Notes under the pieces: generated by a model
The model's input: the letters and a program-made list of their open reading frames with translations, nothing else
Told to the model about the DNA's origin: nothing
Databases searched by the model: none
NCBI GenBank assembly: GCA_964034945.1
Contig: OZ035961.1
Location: 26,761,684-26,825,683 of the forward strand
Reading direction: 5' to 3'
DNA: 64,000 nucleotides
From: Chrysopilus asiliformis
Lineage: Eukaryota > Arthropoda > Insecta > Diptera > Rhagionidae
Part shown: piece after piece, positions 1 through 12,056 of the stretch
Numbering within the stretch: the stretch's first letter is position 1
How the letters are laid out: each line of letters opens with the position of its first letter
Program-made: the position numbers and the translations under genes

Positions 1-682
1 GCGATTCATAGCCGGTGCACACGGATAAATAATGTTCGATGCAATGATTTCGCCCTGGTGCCAGTGTGTTGAAGTACTGAGTGCAGAAGATCATAAATTT
101 TCGTGGTATAATAAAGTAAGCCAGCCAGAGGAATTGAATTATGACCGCGACCGAATTAGCCATTTCTAAAATTTGTGACCAACAAACATTTTATAGGTGT
201 TAATGTTAATGCAGATGGATATGTTTGGGTGTTCTTTATTGCTTTGTGGGCGATTGACAACTTCTTTAAAACAGATCGCTCTAAAAAAGATGTGAAAAAT
301 TTGATAACAAAAATATAATAAATTATAGTATATGCATATACTCGTAATATGAGCCACTCACTGTACACATACAGTCATATAACAATTATTGTGGGTGACT
401 TATCTGAATATTAAGTTGAAACTTAGTTCTGTAAGTTGATTTATTAGTGAATTTCCAATACGGAATTGAAGTAATCAATCCCCTGTTAATCTCCTGAGGT
501 ATCCTTCCAAAACAAATGAATCACTTTACCAATTTTCATAATAAATTTTAGTTCTCTATAATTTTTTTCTCGTTATTGGGATACAATTTATCCCTTTTAA
601 GTGCATGGCTATTTACGTGACCTTACAAATTTTGTAATTCGTATATAAAACCGTAGCTGCGAGGTAGGGAAAAAATATCAAT
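1..682. other. AT-rich intergenic DNA, no gene seen
   Basis: Downstream intergenic DNA of Ubx. I see no open frame with protein-like composition, no inverted-end element and no recognisable RNA gene. Short overlapping frames at 156-368 are ordinary for this composition. Confidence 0.5.
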
Positions 683-893
683 TACGCGGTTTTTTACGCG
701 ATTTTTACGCAATTTTTTAAGCGATTTTTTACTCGATTTTTAAACGCGATTTTTTACACGGTTTTTGTTACGCGATTTTTCTTTTCGCGGTTTTTTTTTA
801 CGGTTTTTACGTTTTTTTTACGGTTTTTCACGCGGTTGTTTCACGCGATTTTTTCACGCAGTTTTTTACGTGATTTTTTTACGCGATTTTTTG
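683..893. repeat. 12-bp tandem repeat, consensus ACGCGATTTTTT
   Basis: About 17 imperfect copies of a unit near 12 bp, alternating a T run with ACGCGA/ACGCGG. The CpG-containing ACGCG core stands out in a very AT-rich background. Unit length drifts by 1-3 bp, so the array is old. No function is implied by the sequence alone. Confidence 0.8.
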
Positions 894-1173
894 TACTGAA
901 CACAATACAAAAAATTCAACTCGATATATCTAACGATGTAGAATCTAGCAGGGGAGGGGATACGAAATCATAGGGCCACAGGAAAGAAACTTACAGCGGC
1001 ACCCAACCAAGAAGTTTCTCTACAACTTTCTCTTTGGAATGACCAAAATCGGTCAACCCCGAATTGAGAAGCTTTTCCTTTTTGGAAGTCGGTTATAAAG
1101 TGTATTGCCAGTCGCCGACGGAATAAATTGTTTTAATCAATATCCAAATTTGTGTTCCCCACAGCCACAAGAA

Positions 1174-1655
1174 TCATACTAATATATAAAAATTAGTTGA
1201 TGTCTGTCTGTCTGTCTGTTTCTCTTTCACGCAAAAACGGCTGAACCGATTGACTTGAAATTTGGCATGAGTGTCTGTGGTAGTTCTGGTTCCAACATAG
1301 GCATACGGAAAAGTAGCGCGAGGGGTGGGGGGAGTAAGGGGAGGGGTAAAGTGATTTCGAAACTTAGTTTTTGCGCTATGTTGCTCTTTCGCGGGGAGAC
1401 TATTGAACCGATTAGCCTGAAATTTGGCATAGATGTTCGTCGGGGGTCCAGCCCCAACATTGACCAATTAAAAAGTAGCCCGAGAGGTGGGGGAGTAAGG
1501 GGAGGGGGTAAAGTGATATCGAAACTTAGCTCTTCCTCTATGTTGCCCTTTCGCGGGGAAACTACCGAGCCGATTGGCCTGAAGTTTAGCTCCAACATAG
1601 ACCATAAAAAAAAATTGAAAAAACTTAACCCGGCGACGACGGGTATGCAAGCTAG
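1174..1655 (+). mobile_element. Non-autonomous Helitron, copy 1
   Basis: Shares both boundaries with the copy at 35563-36056. The 5' end begins TC, followed by a (GTCT)n tract. The 3' end is CTAG, preceded by a short hairpin (ACCCG/CGGGT). It sits between A and T, with no target duplication and no terminal inverted repeat, which is the Helitron pattern. The interior is about 2.5 units of a roughly 160-bp module, each containing a GAACCGATT-like core and a G-rich stretch. There is no Rep/helicase, so the open frames across it are not genes. Confidence 0.7.
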
Positions 1656-4600
1656 TATTGTATAAAATGAATACTCTATATTTCATATTCCAATTAGTCT
1701 CAAAAAATATTTCTTATACGATTATGGGGTGCAACATTTGGTAGTTTCTTGATTCTTAAATGTTTGCTAATAAAACTTACTCTGATGATAGAAAATTTAA
1801 TAGAAAATATAAATCGAAAGGCCAACATCATAAATTCTTTCAAGGTCAAGTAAGGAATTTTCGGAGTATTTAAATCCACCCAATTCTAGACATGAACTCA
1901 TATATCTTTTCTCAGTTGTTGCAAAAGCCAAAATCAATGATCACCAAATTAAAGTAAAACAAATGAAAATTCTCCTCATTTTCCTGTCAATGTTTGCATA
2001 TTTAAAAGTCAATCAATTTTACAATCGCCACTCAAGAAAAGTCATAAATCTTTGAAACGAATTTAGCACCCGAACAAATTTACTTCTTTGTCATTTCAGC
2101 AAAAAAAGCGTTTCCTTTAGTTTATATTTTCGCAACGGCAGCGCTATCGAATTTTACTTAAGAAACTAAGAAAAAAAAACCATTTTATTATGTGTTGTTG
2201 CAATGGGAAATATAGTAAGATATTAGAGTTGCGGAAAATCTAACAAATATTGGCATCAGAGTTTTCTTTTGCAACAGAAAATTTCGTGTTGTTCATCTGG
2301 CTGTATTTGTATTTTAGTATATGATGGGTAAATGTGGCAAAATCAAAGGGAAAAAGTCACCGAAAAATTCCTTTGCAATCACATATTTCTGCAGTGATGC
2401 CAAAGTTTCGATAAGATAAGCAAAGAGCTGCCAACCCAAGGATCGTAAATCTTGCTAAAGATGCCAAAAAGGAGACGAGAACGGGGACAACGCCGTTGAT
2501 AAATGGGAAAATTCTACAGCATCGCATCGTATGTCGTATTCTAGTGCACTGCACTCTATATATTCGCTTTGTGAAAAGTCGTCCCTCATGGCTCCACCGA
2601 AGATTTTTCTTATTCTTATTCACATTTTTTTATACACATTTTTTAATTTTTCACTCTATAGAATGAACTCGTTTTTCGGTGTGATCCATCCCCAAGTCGC
2701 AGTTTAAATGTATATTTTCGATTGCAGCAGTTTATTCGTATCCAACCAGTTTTTCCACCCCTTGGGGGCCAGTTGTTCGCTTTTCCTTGACTAAGGCGGG
2801 AGTTGTGTCTCTCCACCCCCCTGGATAGCGAATCTTTTCTACTTCAGCATTCAGTGAATAGTTCATTCGTACGGAAAATTTAGTGAACTGTGGAAAATTG
2901 GTTTCCTTAATATTTATGCACTCATGTTTAAGGAAAAATAAATAAAAGGATATTTCGAGTTATTTCGTATGTAAATTATTTTCGTTCGTATACTCACTTA
3001 TTTAGTTACACATTCGCCCATATACGCTGTGAATTTTTTTTTTGTTTTTTTTTTTGTTGTTGCTGTTATGTGGTAATTTCGCGGGCGCGGGTGCTTTATA
3101 TGGCATCTAGGATAAGGAATTTTCTACAAAAGAAAAAAAATACACTCAGAGTGTAGAAGTTTTTTGGGGACCAGGCGGAAAATATCGGGAAGAAGGAAAC
3201 TTTTTATAAGTATCCAAAAATCCAGCAAAGGCAGCGATAAGTTGCTGGTAGGAAAAAGGGATCAACGCTACACACAAACATACAAACTCCGAAGGTGACT
3301 TCTTATATTTTTCGTTCATCCTCCAACGTCATGGCGTGGAGCCTGCTCCATCACCATCGGAGATAGATCCTTTGGAAAGTCAGCAGGAATATTTATACCC
3401 AGTTTGTGTGATTGCTTGTCCGTGCGAATGTGTGTAGATTCTGGAAACGGAATTTTTCACCGGCTCCTCTTCGTATACAAGAGCTGGATGGTTTTCGTAT
3501 AGCTCTGGCTATGGTGTATAGTAAAATGGTGGTCCCTGTTTTCCAATGTATCTGTGCACGAGGAAAACCGAAAGATAAAGCAATAAATTCTGTCAGAAAT
3601 TTAATTTGATCATAAATCTTTCTTCTCTAGCTGGTATTCCTTTTGTACATATCTCTAACTCCCTGGTCCTCTTACTTTTTACATGCTTAGCTTCAGGTTT
3701 TTTTTCCTATTTTTTTTTTCTTTATATTTTATTTTTTCTGTACCACCATTACCAGTTCTAACGCCATTCCATCCACCATAGCTTTTCATACCTTTTTCTC
3801 TTATCGTCCTTTTTCATTCCTCAAGTGAAATTCCCTTTCTTAGGAGTACTGTCTCCTAAAACCCCTAAGACGATGTATTTTTTATTCATTTTTTCAATCC
3901 CTAAGATGGATTTTTATACGGTTTTTTTTCTTTTGTTTTTCCCTTTTCGGTACTCCCCAACTGTGGTTTCACGAAACTCTTCTAAATTAGATTTAATTTT
4001 TCAAACGCGAGTAGCAATCAGTCAATGTGTCAGGTGTCGACCATAATATTAAAATGGCCTTACGATGAGAAAATTTGTGCTTAGCGGAAAGATAAATTGA
4101 TTTCGTTTCCTCTGCGTGGTTTTGGGATTTTGTTTTTGAAGATCCAAAATTATTTTGGGGTAGCTGGAGATTTCATTTTTCTCGTTAATATATAAATCTT
4201 TTATGTTACCTCTATCTTATAAACACAACAAAAATTATGCGACACAATTTCACAACCAATTAAAGACATATCAAAAAAAACTATACATTTGAGTTGTCGA
4301 ATGGGAAATATCCTGCACAAAATATTTCAACAACAATTTTTTTCAATTTTTCCAATTTTCGAAACATACTACATGAGAATTTTTCCCAATTTTCAAATTA
4401 ATTTCTTTGGCAGTAAAGTTGGGCTTTTTTGATCTTTAGACATTTTCTGATGGATATATCTTAGTATGTAATAAAAAAATCCTAAGAATAGGTTTCATAA
4501 ATTGCTATAACAGAAATGTACGTATTTTGAGATATTTTTAAGCGGTCTGCATAAAATAGATTGTACTTTAAGGGAGGTGCGGTAACGAAAAAATCGTGAA

Positions 4601-4690
4601 AAAGTCTATCTAGAAAGAAGAAGGGAGGAAGGGTCTGAAAAGCTTAAAATTAGCTTGATATACTTTATGGGCAGTTCCTTAATTAGAAAA
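1656..4690. other. Intergenic DNA, mostly unique
   Basis: No gene found. Part of it (about 2350-3600) is less AT-rich than its surroundings and free of recognised transposons, so it could hold regulatory sequence, but I see no specific motif cluster. It includes T-rich tracts near 3036-3056 and 3699-3740. The frames at 2357-2623 and 3412-3609 have no family resemblance. Confidence 0.4.
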
Positions 4691-5270
4691 CATAACAAAA
4701 GCTATAATTGCCAATCTGGAAATTATTGAAAACCCGTATGGTGATATGACATTGTTCGAAGTTTAAGTGAACGGCGATCAATTGTATCAAAATTCCACTT
4801 TGAAGTCAAACTTTTCAATAAGATTTTTTAAAATTTATTCCAATCGGATTTTGATGTACGGGAATTTTATGTAGAATCATATCCTAAATAACTTTTGTTC
4901 TCGCACTTTTTTGATAAGGTGCACCGTTTTCGAGATATTCGCAAAAAACATTTTCGTTCGTATGGTCCATTTTTGCCCATTAACAAACCTAGCCTTGAAT
5001 TTTACGAAAAACTAATCTGCGTAAAACTTCAAGTCTCTAGGTCAATCCGTGCGCCCGCAATCCGCGCCACAGACGGACAGACGGACAGACGGACGGACAG
5101 ACGGACAGACGGACGGACAGACGGACGGACAGACGGACAGACGGACGGACAGATGGAGAGACATGCAAAATTCAATTTTTTTATCATTCTAAACACACTG
5201 GTGTAATTCATTTTTGTGTGTGATGACAGGATCTTGGCGTTACAAAAGGTAAGGCAAATGGGTATAAAAA
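4691..5270 (+). mobile_element. R1 family repeat, copy A (CAGA/CGGA tract)
   Basis: Member of a dispersed family with further copies at 14447-15046 and 21385-21975 and a partial copy at 38353-38612. Shared order: ACAAAAGCTATAATTGCC head, CCCGTATGGTGA, a long conserved AT-rich body, a (CAGACGGA)n tract, AACACACTGGTGTAATTC, then a tail ending in GGGTATAAAA. The subterminal CCCGTATGG and CATACGGG are inverted relative to each other. This copy lacks the central GGGGGGTACCCCCC palindrome and part of the tail. The superfamily is unknown. Confidence 0.75.
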
Positions 5271-5300
5271 CATATCATAATTGAATAATTGACTAAAAAA

Positions 5301-5449
5301 TGCGCCGCAGGCGAATTTTTTCAAAAAGAAAAACATACATAAACCAGAAATCTGCTAAATAACTGCGCCGCAGGCAAAAAATTTTAATTGTCAAGAGTAA
5401 ATGCAAAATCCGGAACAACAACTTAGTTTTCGGGACGCCGCGCCGCAGG
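5301..5449. repeat. Dispersed GC-rich motif GCGCCGCAGG, three copies
   Basis: The same 10-mer occurs at about 5302, 5365 and 5440. An inverted match lies at about 62573-62582 in the Ubx intron, and a related but decayed GCCGTAGGCTAAAA lies near 5932. Such a GC-rich 10-mer is not expected by chance three times in 150 bp of this DNA. It is probably the residue of an old repeat. Confidence 0.55.
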
Positions 5450-5614
5450 GACAATATACCCAAATCAGGAACTATTCTGGCAAATGCGGGACATATATGA
5501 TCACCCTAGATATGCATAAAAATCTAATATATTGAAAAAAAAAATCTGGCCATTTGGAAATTTTGTAAAAAACTGAAATATTGAAATTTCAATATTCTGA
5601 AATATGTTTTTTCG

Positions 5615-5855
5615 TACCCAAGTAACAATTTGAGGTTACATTCCGGTTAAGAAACATATTTGAAACCATGGTAACAAAACTTCACATTTGGTTTCTGTAA
5701 CCTTTCAGAAACATTTCAGAAACCCACATTTAGAAGCTGGTTTCAAAATAACCGTTTTTGGCGGGTTTATTCGGAAACCATCTAAAATGTAACCAAATTG
5801 TAACCTAAATTGAAGGTTTTTTTTGTGACCACGGTTACAAATTGTTTCTTGGGTA
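5615..5855. mobile_element. MITE with TACCCAAG inverted ends
   Basis: The left end reads TACCCAAGTAACAATTTG. The right end is the inverse of TACCCAAGAAACAATTTG, giving about 18 bp with one mismatch. The 241-bp interior is non-coding and repeats GTAACC/GGTTAC and GAAACC motifs on both strands. The frame at 5705-5920 crosses the right end and is not a gene. Confidence 0.7.
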
Positions 5856-7430
5856 GGAAACCCCGAAAAAAAAATGCCACCAGCTAAAATAATTTTAGAC
5901 GCCGGCCGTGGCAAAAACATCTAAGAAAATATGCCGTAGGCTAAAATTATTAGAATAAAAACTTTGTTAGCACCCGAGATCACCGGAGAGAAAAAATGAC
6001 TCCCTGATTGTAGCCCCCACATGATAAAAATATTTACGTATCGCATGATGACATACAATAAAAATGTTACATGGAAATACTAATTGAATTTTCGCACCTT
6101 GCCAAAGAAAATAGAAGTCCTTTCATCGTTATTTTTTCCGGTAGAATAGAAACGTAATTTATCCATTCTGTAAATAAAATACCGTCTGTTGTTTGTTGGT
6201 AATAAATTCAATTAAAATCCACTTTAATAAAGATTCCACCAACGACGACCCTTTAAAATTGTCTTTATTTATACTAATATCTGTAAATTCTTCTTTTTTT
6301 TGTGTACAGATACTAAACGTCGGTATATATACATATATTGTATTCCATATAAGAGGAAAATTATTGCTCTCACGCAGGGGTGGTGCTTAATAAATATTAG
6401 CCAAATATCGGATTACCCATAATTTAATTTTCATGGCCGTTTCCAGAAACCTCAAATTACTTCCCTCTACAATTTCCTTTCCTTTTTGTGTGCTGGACAG
6501 CGCATGCATGAATTTATCTGGAAATGTGGTAGAAGGGAGCAAAATAAAAAAATTAAATTAAATAACAACACGGATCTAACAAAAGCTCAATCCTAAGCTA
6601 AATGTATCTCATATACATAAATTGAGAAATATATATTTATATAGAAACGCATACACGAATATGTACTACAAAGTCGTTAAATTGGTTCCTTATTTCATTC
6701 ATATCCGCTTTTGTGGAAAATATGCTGTGAAAATCTTTTGCACTTTTTGGTGTATTGTATAGAGAGGGCTGTTTCGGTTTCCTTTTTTTTTCTTTTGAAC
6801 AACAGAACAAAATAGAGTCACCGGGTGTTTCCGTATACATATGTATTTGCAATACGGTCAAATTCCATGCTTGTAAGCTTAGAAAAAAAAATCTATGAAA
6901 ATCTAATTGTGCGTGTACCAAACGAATCATTGCTTTTGGCCATCGGAAAATGATCACAGAACACGCAAAAGGGTTGACCGTTCTCATCCCCATTGAGTCG
7001 TCGATATTCTCGTTCGCTAGCCGGGATTCCATTATATTCCAACCCTATGTAAAATTGATAGAAGCACAAAGGGGTAGTGTCCCCTCCTCCCCAACTATTT
7101 GAGAAATTCTGGTGTAAACCGTGGGATGCATGCCTTTCTATTTTATGGTCAACGTACTCTAGGCAGAATATAATCTCAGCATCCCAGCATGGTCCAATAT
7201 ATCAAATTGCGACCCATGTTTTTGGGGATGAAAATAGATTCGGTACGAAATCCATTGATGGTACATATGGGATGAATCGTCGCTTAACGGACCCAATAAG
7301 AATATCTTTTGTACTGGCAGGGGTTTCACTAGAAAGGTGTTCATCATGACCGCGTGTACATGACGTAAGGGAGGAATTTAATTGGACAAGGTCACGCGAT
7401 TTTTCTCCTTTTCAATGAATTTAATTTGAA
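5856..7430. other. Intergenic DNA without recognised repeat
   Basis: No supported gene. A 131-codon frame lies on the minus strand at 6637-7032 and a 90-codon frame at 7077-7349 (+). Neither has a recognisable domain. Composition at 6400-7400 is less AT-rich than average and there are no transposon signatures, so it is a candidate for unique regulatory DNA. Confidence 0.4.
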
Positions 7431-7433
7431 TTC

Positions 7434-7470
7434 TTATGGCGAGTTTCACGAAACTTTTAGCGGTTACTAA
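7434..7470. mobile_element. Solo end of the GGCGGGTTTCAC MITE family
   Basis: The sequence TATGGCGAGTTTCACGAAAC, followed by AGCGGTTACTAAATC, matches the ends of the short element at 46472-46592. The opposite end is not visible here, so this is a decayed or truncated copy. Confidence 0.45.
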
Positions 7471-7917
7471 ATCCAGTTACTTCTTTTTGCTTGAATTCGC
7501 CCTCTTACTCGATTTATCGGTGCATAAAAATTTCATGAAAAAACGGCGTTTTACTCGTTTTTACAGCAGTTGCTTATTTAATTTTCACAAGTTTTTTAGG
7601 TTCAACAACAGACAAAGTGTTATATAAAAAAAATATTTTCCCGCGTACGAACATGAAAAATATCTTACATGAACAGCACAAGACTTTCGTCTGCAAAATT
7701 TAAAGTTTCGGGAAAAACGTGTTTAAAAAAAAAAACAATTCTTTTTAACTTTTGCAAATTTACAAGCCCAAGTACTTACTCTATTCTTGTTAGAATATTA
7801 CTAATTTCTAAACAAAAACCTTTTTGCGCAGAAAGTTGTTCAATCTTCTTTGCACCAAAATGGTAAAACGTACACAGTTAATAAAAATGTTGGCAAAAAT
7901 GGCGCCAACTGCTGTAA

Positions 7918-8160
7918 AAATTTGACATGTAAATTTACACACCAAGTGTATAATTACAATACGAATAAGAAATTACACATTTGTTATGTAAAATCGCAAA
8001 GTATAATGTTGTAAAACAGTTTTAATTTAAGTAAAACTCACACTGTTGTGTAACATTTGTGATGCAAAAAACTGATGAAAAATTACATTTCAGTCTTGTA
8101 AAATTACAAATGTTTTGTGATTTTACAACATCACTTATGTAAGATATTTCATGGTTTCTT
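7918..8160. repeat. AT-rich block of TGTAAAATTACA-type palindromes
   Basis: Dense repetition of TGTAAATTTACA, TGTAAAATTACAA and GATTTTACA words on both strands. A second, similar block is at about 8690-8890, and related words fill the element at 46948-47731. The two nearby blocks may be parts of one element interrupted by the MITE at 8201-8429. Confidence 0.5.
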
Positions 8161-8200
8161 CCTGAAAAAAAATTTTTTTTTGAAATAAAAAAGATGGCTT

Positions 8201-8429
8201 CACTCAGAAAAATTGGCCTCGGGCCAATGTGGGCAAGTAAAACTGAGTTGACCTGTGGTCGGAGAAATTCTGAAATTAAGCCACCAGCAGGTGAAGTAGG
8301 GCATTGGGAGCTGCACGAGTTGACCTTAGATAGGTTAACTCTGACCGCTAGCTGGCTTACAGACACCTCTGTACAGACACCTCTGTAAGTTAACCTGACA
8401 AAAAGTTGACCTGGACATTTTTCTGAGTG
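8201..8429. mobile_element. MITE with CACTCAGAAAAAT ends
   Basis: Left end CACTCAGAAAAAT, right end ATTTTTCTGAGTG: perfect 13-bp inverted repeats around a 229-bp non-coding body. The minus-strand frame at 8022-8450 and the plus-strand frame at 8194-8388 fall largely inside this element and are not genes. Confidence 0.75.
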
Positions 8430-8594
8430 TAGAGCTTTCTTTCCGTACATTAAGGATTTACCGGAACACTGCCCCTGTCCGGTTATTAGAACAGTTTTAA
8501 TGTTGCAATTACGAATTAAGTCGTAGGAGATGTATCAGTTTAAGGGAATTGTCCACCTATGGGAGGTGTCCGAAAAATGAGCTGTCACTATATA

Positions 8595-8650
8595 CACTCA
8601 GAAAAATGTCCAGGTCAACTTTTTGTGTCTGTAAGTTAAGTGATGTATTT
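8595..8650 (-). mobile_element. Truncated end of the CACTCAGAAAAAT MITE
   Basis: The first 30 or so bases repeat the right terminus of the element at 8201-8429 in inverse orientation (CACTCAGAAAAATGTCC then AGGTCAACTTTTTG). No opposite end follows, so only one terminus survives. Confidence 0.65.
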
Positions 8651-8899
8651 TGGATACCTTCTACTTTTTCAACTTGAGTATTATCAGGGTTGTAAAATTA
8701 CAAAGAAGAACTGAATTTCACACACAAGTTTTGTAATTTCACAACAAAAATTTAATTTTACATTATTTTTCTGTAATTGCAAAAAAAAAAAAAATACAGA
8801 AAATATCTTGTAATTTTTACATTCTTTTTGCGATTACACATTTGATACTTGAAATTTACGTAGCAAGAGTAATTTTACACCAAAAATATTGTGAAAATT

Positions 8900-11272
8900 T
8901 CAAACTCTGAGTGTTGGAATTGACGCATCATTTTTAACTGTTTAGGTCAGGCCTCGGCACCATGTACATATGTAGTGATTTACTACTACTCGAAAAAATT
9001 TTATGTTTCTTCATATACTATAACACAAAATGAGAAAACGCATCATTTTCATTTTTTACGCTCTTTCGCTTTTGATGGAGACGTTTAGGAACAGTGGACT
9101 ACACAATTTATCATGATGCGATTACAAAAAAATAATAAGTTCCGTCGTGCAAAAAAACTTGTGGGGACGTATTTCCGGTTCTGTGCTTCGAAAAAACATG
9201 CGCTAAATTGCATTATCTTACCTGATAGGACAGCTGTTATAATGGCGTTTTAGATTGAATTTTTTATTCGACATGTAACTGCAAACTAGACATTGACGGT
9301 TATCATTATTTGTGGTTATTAAATATTTGTTTTCCCAATCCCACGACATAGTATTTGAATTTGAATATGAGCGCTTCATAATGGAAAAGGAAAACTAAAA
9401 TAATCAAATTTCTGAAAAAAATTCGTACATCAGTGTTCTTTGGGAAATTTTGTGAACAAACACCAATACTATGGAGAAAAGGTTCCACCTTCCCCTTGAA
9501 TAAATTCATCGATCTAAAGATTCAACACATCAAAAGAATTTTAAGGATAGTAATATTCATAGTTTTTTTCCTGAACACTATATTATATTACTTGATGTCG
9601 TTTGAGATTATTCATACAGAAACATTTTCTATGCAATCGCCCGAGTTTATTTACTTTTCTTGTAGTTCTTTAGTTTTCCTGTTATTAAGATTTTTTTAAC
9701 CCTGCTCGCGAATTACTCCACCATGAAGCAAAACAAAAACTTTGAGGAAATTCCATTGAAGATTTACTTGAAGCAAAACCACAAAAGAACTTTAGATAAA
9801 CTAAAAACATTACCATAGTTGGAACCGTTTTTGCCGGTAAAAACGGAATACAAATCGCCATTTACATTTTCTTCTCATCTGCTGGAAGTTGATGAAAAAA
9901 TAAAACTTTTCTCATATAAATCTCAACGAAGATAAATAGGTAATATTATTAATTTTTTCTGCTTACTGAAAGAATTCATCTAAAAGTTTTAGTATTAGTT
10001 TAAGAAATACATTCATCTACACATAGGGTGGATGTCCCTCCGCTGTTCGCAATTGCTCTTCCTATTTGGAAGTTGGCTAGAACTTGGATTGATTTATATC
10101 CTCAGACCAGACATTATGTCTGCTACACATTGCAAACACAGCCAGCCAACAACGCCAACCAAGTAGAAGCCATCGAGCCAGCCAGCCAGCCAGCGGTTTT
10201 ATTTTTCCGAGTGCGACCACGAAAACGAATCCTTTGGCTTTACGTATTACGGCTGTAAAGGATTCAGATGGTCTAACATAGTTGCTCTCAACGGTGCCAG
10301 CTAAGCAAAATATTCAGTTGCTCAATGAATTGCGGGTGTAGTGGTATGTGCATGAAATTCTTGCATACGAAAGAAGAAATTCAAAAAAGGATACGGAAGC
10401 TGCAGCATAATCCTCTAAAGATATTCGCCTCGTAACCAAAGGATGTAGCATCACATTTATACAATATGGGTATGTTTTGTTGTTTTTCTAGGCACTCTAC
10501 AAAAACGGGGCACTATACTGGTTTGAAGTTACTTCATTTTCTAGATTTTCTTCTTTTTTTTTGCAGTTTCCTTATTCACCTTCAAGGAAATGGAAAAACT
10601 TGTAGCATTCTTTGTTAAACAAACGGAAGCAACAACAGATGTTTACAGTTCGTTTGTTCTTCCCTTTATTTGTACGGAAAAGCGAGAAAATTAAATAACA
10701 CAAAATTGGAGAATTACGAAGCCTCAATTAAGTAAGTCACTTGTGAAGTTCCTGCCTGCGTCAATGTGTTTACTAATTACAAAAATATTTGTTTTCATGG
10801 TCGATTGAAGAACTAAAATATGGCAATCAAGTGTTTCTAGTTCGAGTAAGGTGCTGTACACAATGTTGCACATACATCACACTTTAAGGGGGGAATTGGC
10901 GGAATTTAATCCCATACAAAAAATATCGAAAGAACAGGTTCTCGTCAGAATGAGTGACGTGGGTGGCGGATGGGGAGGGGGTGTGAAAAGCCTAAAATTT
11001 AACTCACGTGTTTTATGCACAGCTCCTAAATATCTACTGTTTTCTTTACTAAAATCAATTTCCTACTAAAATTAGTTTTAACTTTAACACAGGTTAAAAA
11101 GCAAGGAAGTTCTAGGTATGTCTCCGTCATTACGGGAGACGGTATTTGTTTTAGTTTGCATTTAGTAATAAAAAAAATCATAAAAAAAAATAAAAAAAAA
11201 AATAAAAAAACTTTTTTGGAAAAAAGCTTTAATTTAAAAAAAAAAACCCACAAAAAACGAAACAATAATATC
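8900..11272. other. AT-rich intergenic DNA
   Basis: No gene supported. There is a short (GCCA)n run near 10175-10193, and a G-rich purine stretch GGGTGGCGGATGGGG at about 10962. The frames at 9306-9509, 9433-9699 and 10028-10258 show no family resemblance. A poly-A/AAT-rich tract covers about 11160-11250. Confidence 0.4.
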
Positions 11273-11780
11273 GGGTCTTTCAACAAGGATATAACAATTT
11301 TGTATTTAAATAAAACACAGAATAATTGAGATATCGGATTGAAATTTATTTAAGTATGAAATTCGATGTCTTTCATATGGCCACCGCGAGCACGTTGGCA
11401 GATTGATTCTTTGGAGCCAATTTTCCACCACTCTTCCACACATATCGGCTGGAACGTTGGCAATTTCCCGTTCGATATTGTTCCTGAGCTCCTCTAACGT
11501 TGTTGGCTTGTTGGTATAAACCAACGACTTAACATAACCCCATAGAAAGAAATCCAACGGCATTAAATCGCATGAGCGGGTGGCCATTCGACCGGACCAT
11601 TTCTCGAGATTACACTACTGCGACCACTGACTCAGAATTTCGGTAGTAAGTTTTAATAATTTCCAAACGTTGCTCGTTCGTGAACTTCACCATGATAAAA
11701 ATGTAAACCTTGACTGACGTTTTAGCATTGCCAGATCATTTAAAAAAAACAAAATTGTTATGCCCTTGTTGAAAGACCCT
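11273..11780 (-). mobile_element. Internally deleted Tc1/mariner element, copy A
   Basis: Inverted ends GGGTCTTTCAACAAGG, then ATAACAATTTTG, on both sides (about 28 bp with one or two mismatches). On the minus strand the element opens with a transposase start (MVKFTNEQRLEIIKTYYRNS). It then jumps, through an internal deletion, to the region around the last catalytic aspartate. The same deletion joint occurs at 38017-38350. It abuts element X at 11786. Confidence 0.85.
11306..11587 (-). pseudogene. Tc1/mariner transposase C-terminal fragment
   Basis: Ninety-three codons remain open. They include RSCDLMPLDFFLWGYVKSLVY, the conserved block containing the third catalytic acidic residue, followed by the helical C-terminus (TLEELRNNIEREI). 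The first two catalytic aspartates are lost in the deletion, so it cannot be active. The methionine at the start is incidental; the frame enters from the deletion joint. The family resembles rosa-like mariners by motif, but I do not assign it firmly. Confidence 0.8.
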
Positions 11781-11867
11781 TTATTTTGGGCGCTGTGTAT
11801 CAGAAATAAAAGCGAGATAAATATTTATGTTGTTTAATCTTTTATCCCTTTATCTCGCAGATGCATT

Positions 11868-12056
11868 TTTTTAGGAAAATTTAACGAAAAGGATAATCAC
11901 AGTATCCTTACAGGACCTTCCGTTATCCTTACAGACTTTTTAATGCCAGAATCGGATTCAGCGACCCTAAAAACCCCCAGATGAGATTTTAGCCAGAAAA
12001 TTTGAGGAAAAAGATAATCGCGTTATCCTTACAGGACCTTCCCTTATCCTCACAAG
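11868..12056 (+). repeat. ~120-bp tandem repeat array S1
   Basis: Units contain ATCGGATTCAGCGACCC, AAAACCCCCAGATGAGATTT and GAGGAAAAGGATAATC, then TATCCTTACAGGACCTTCC. About 1.5 units are present. The same unit forms arrays at 14120-14335 (+) and 20945-21340 (-). Confidence 0.7.

Noticed and set aside
6637..7032. 131-codon minus-strand frame
   Set aside because: Composition is not clearly protein-like, no domain, and it lies in a less AT-rich patch where long frames arise more easily.
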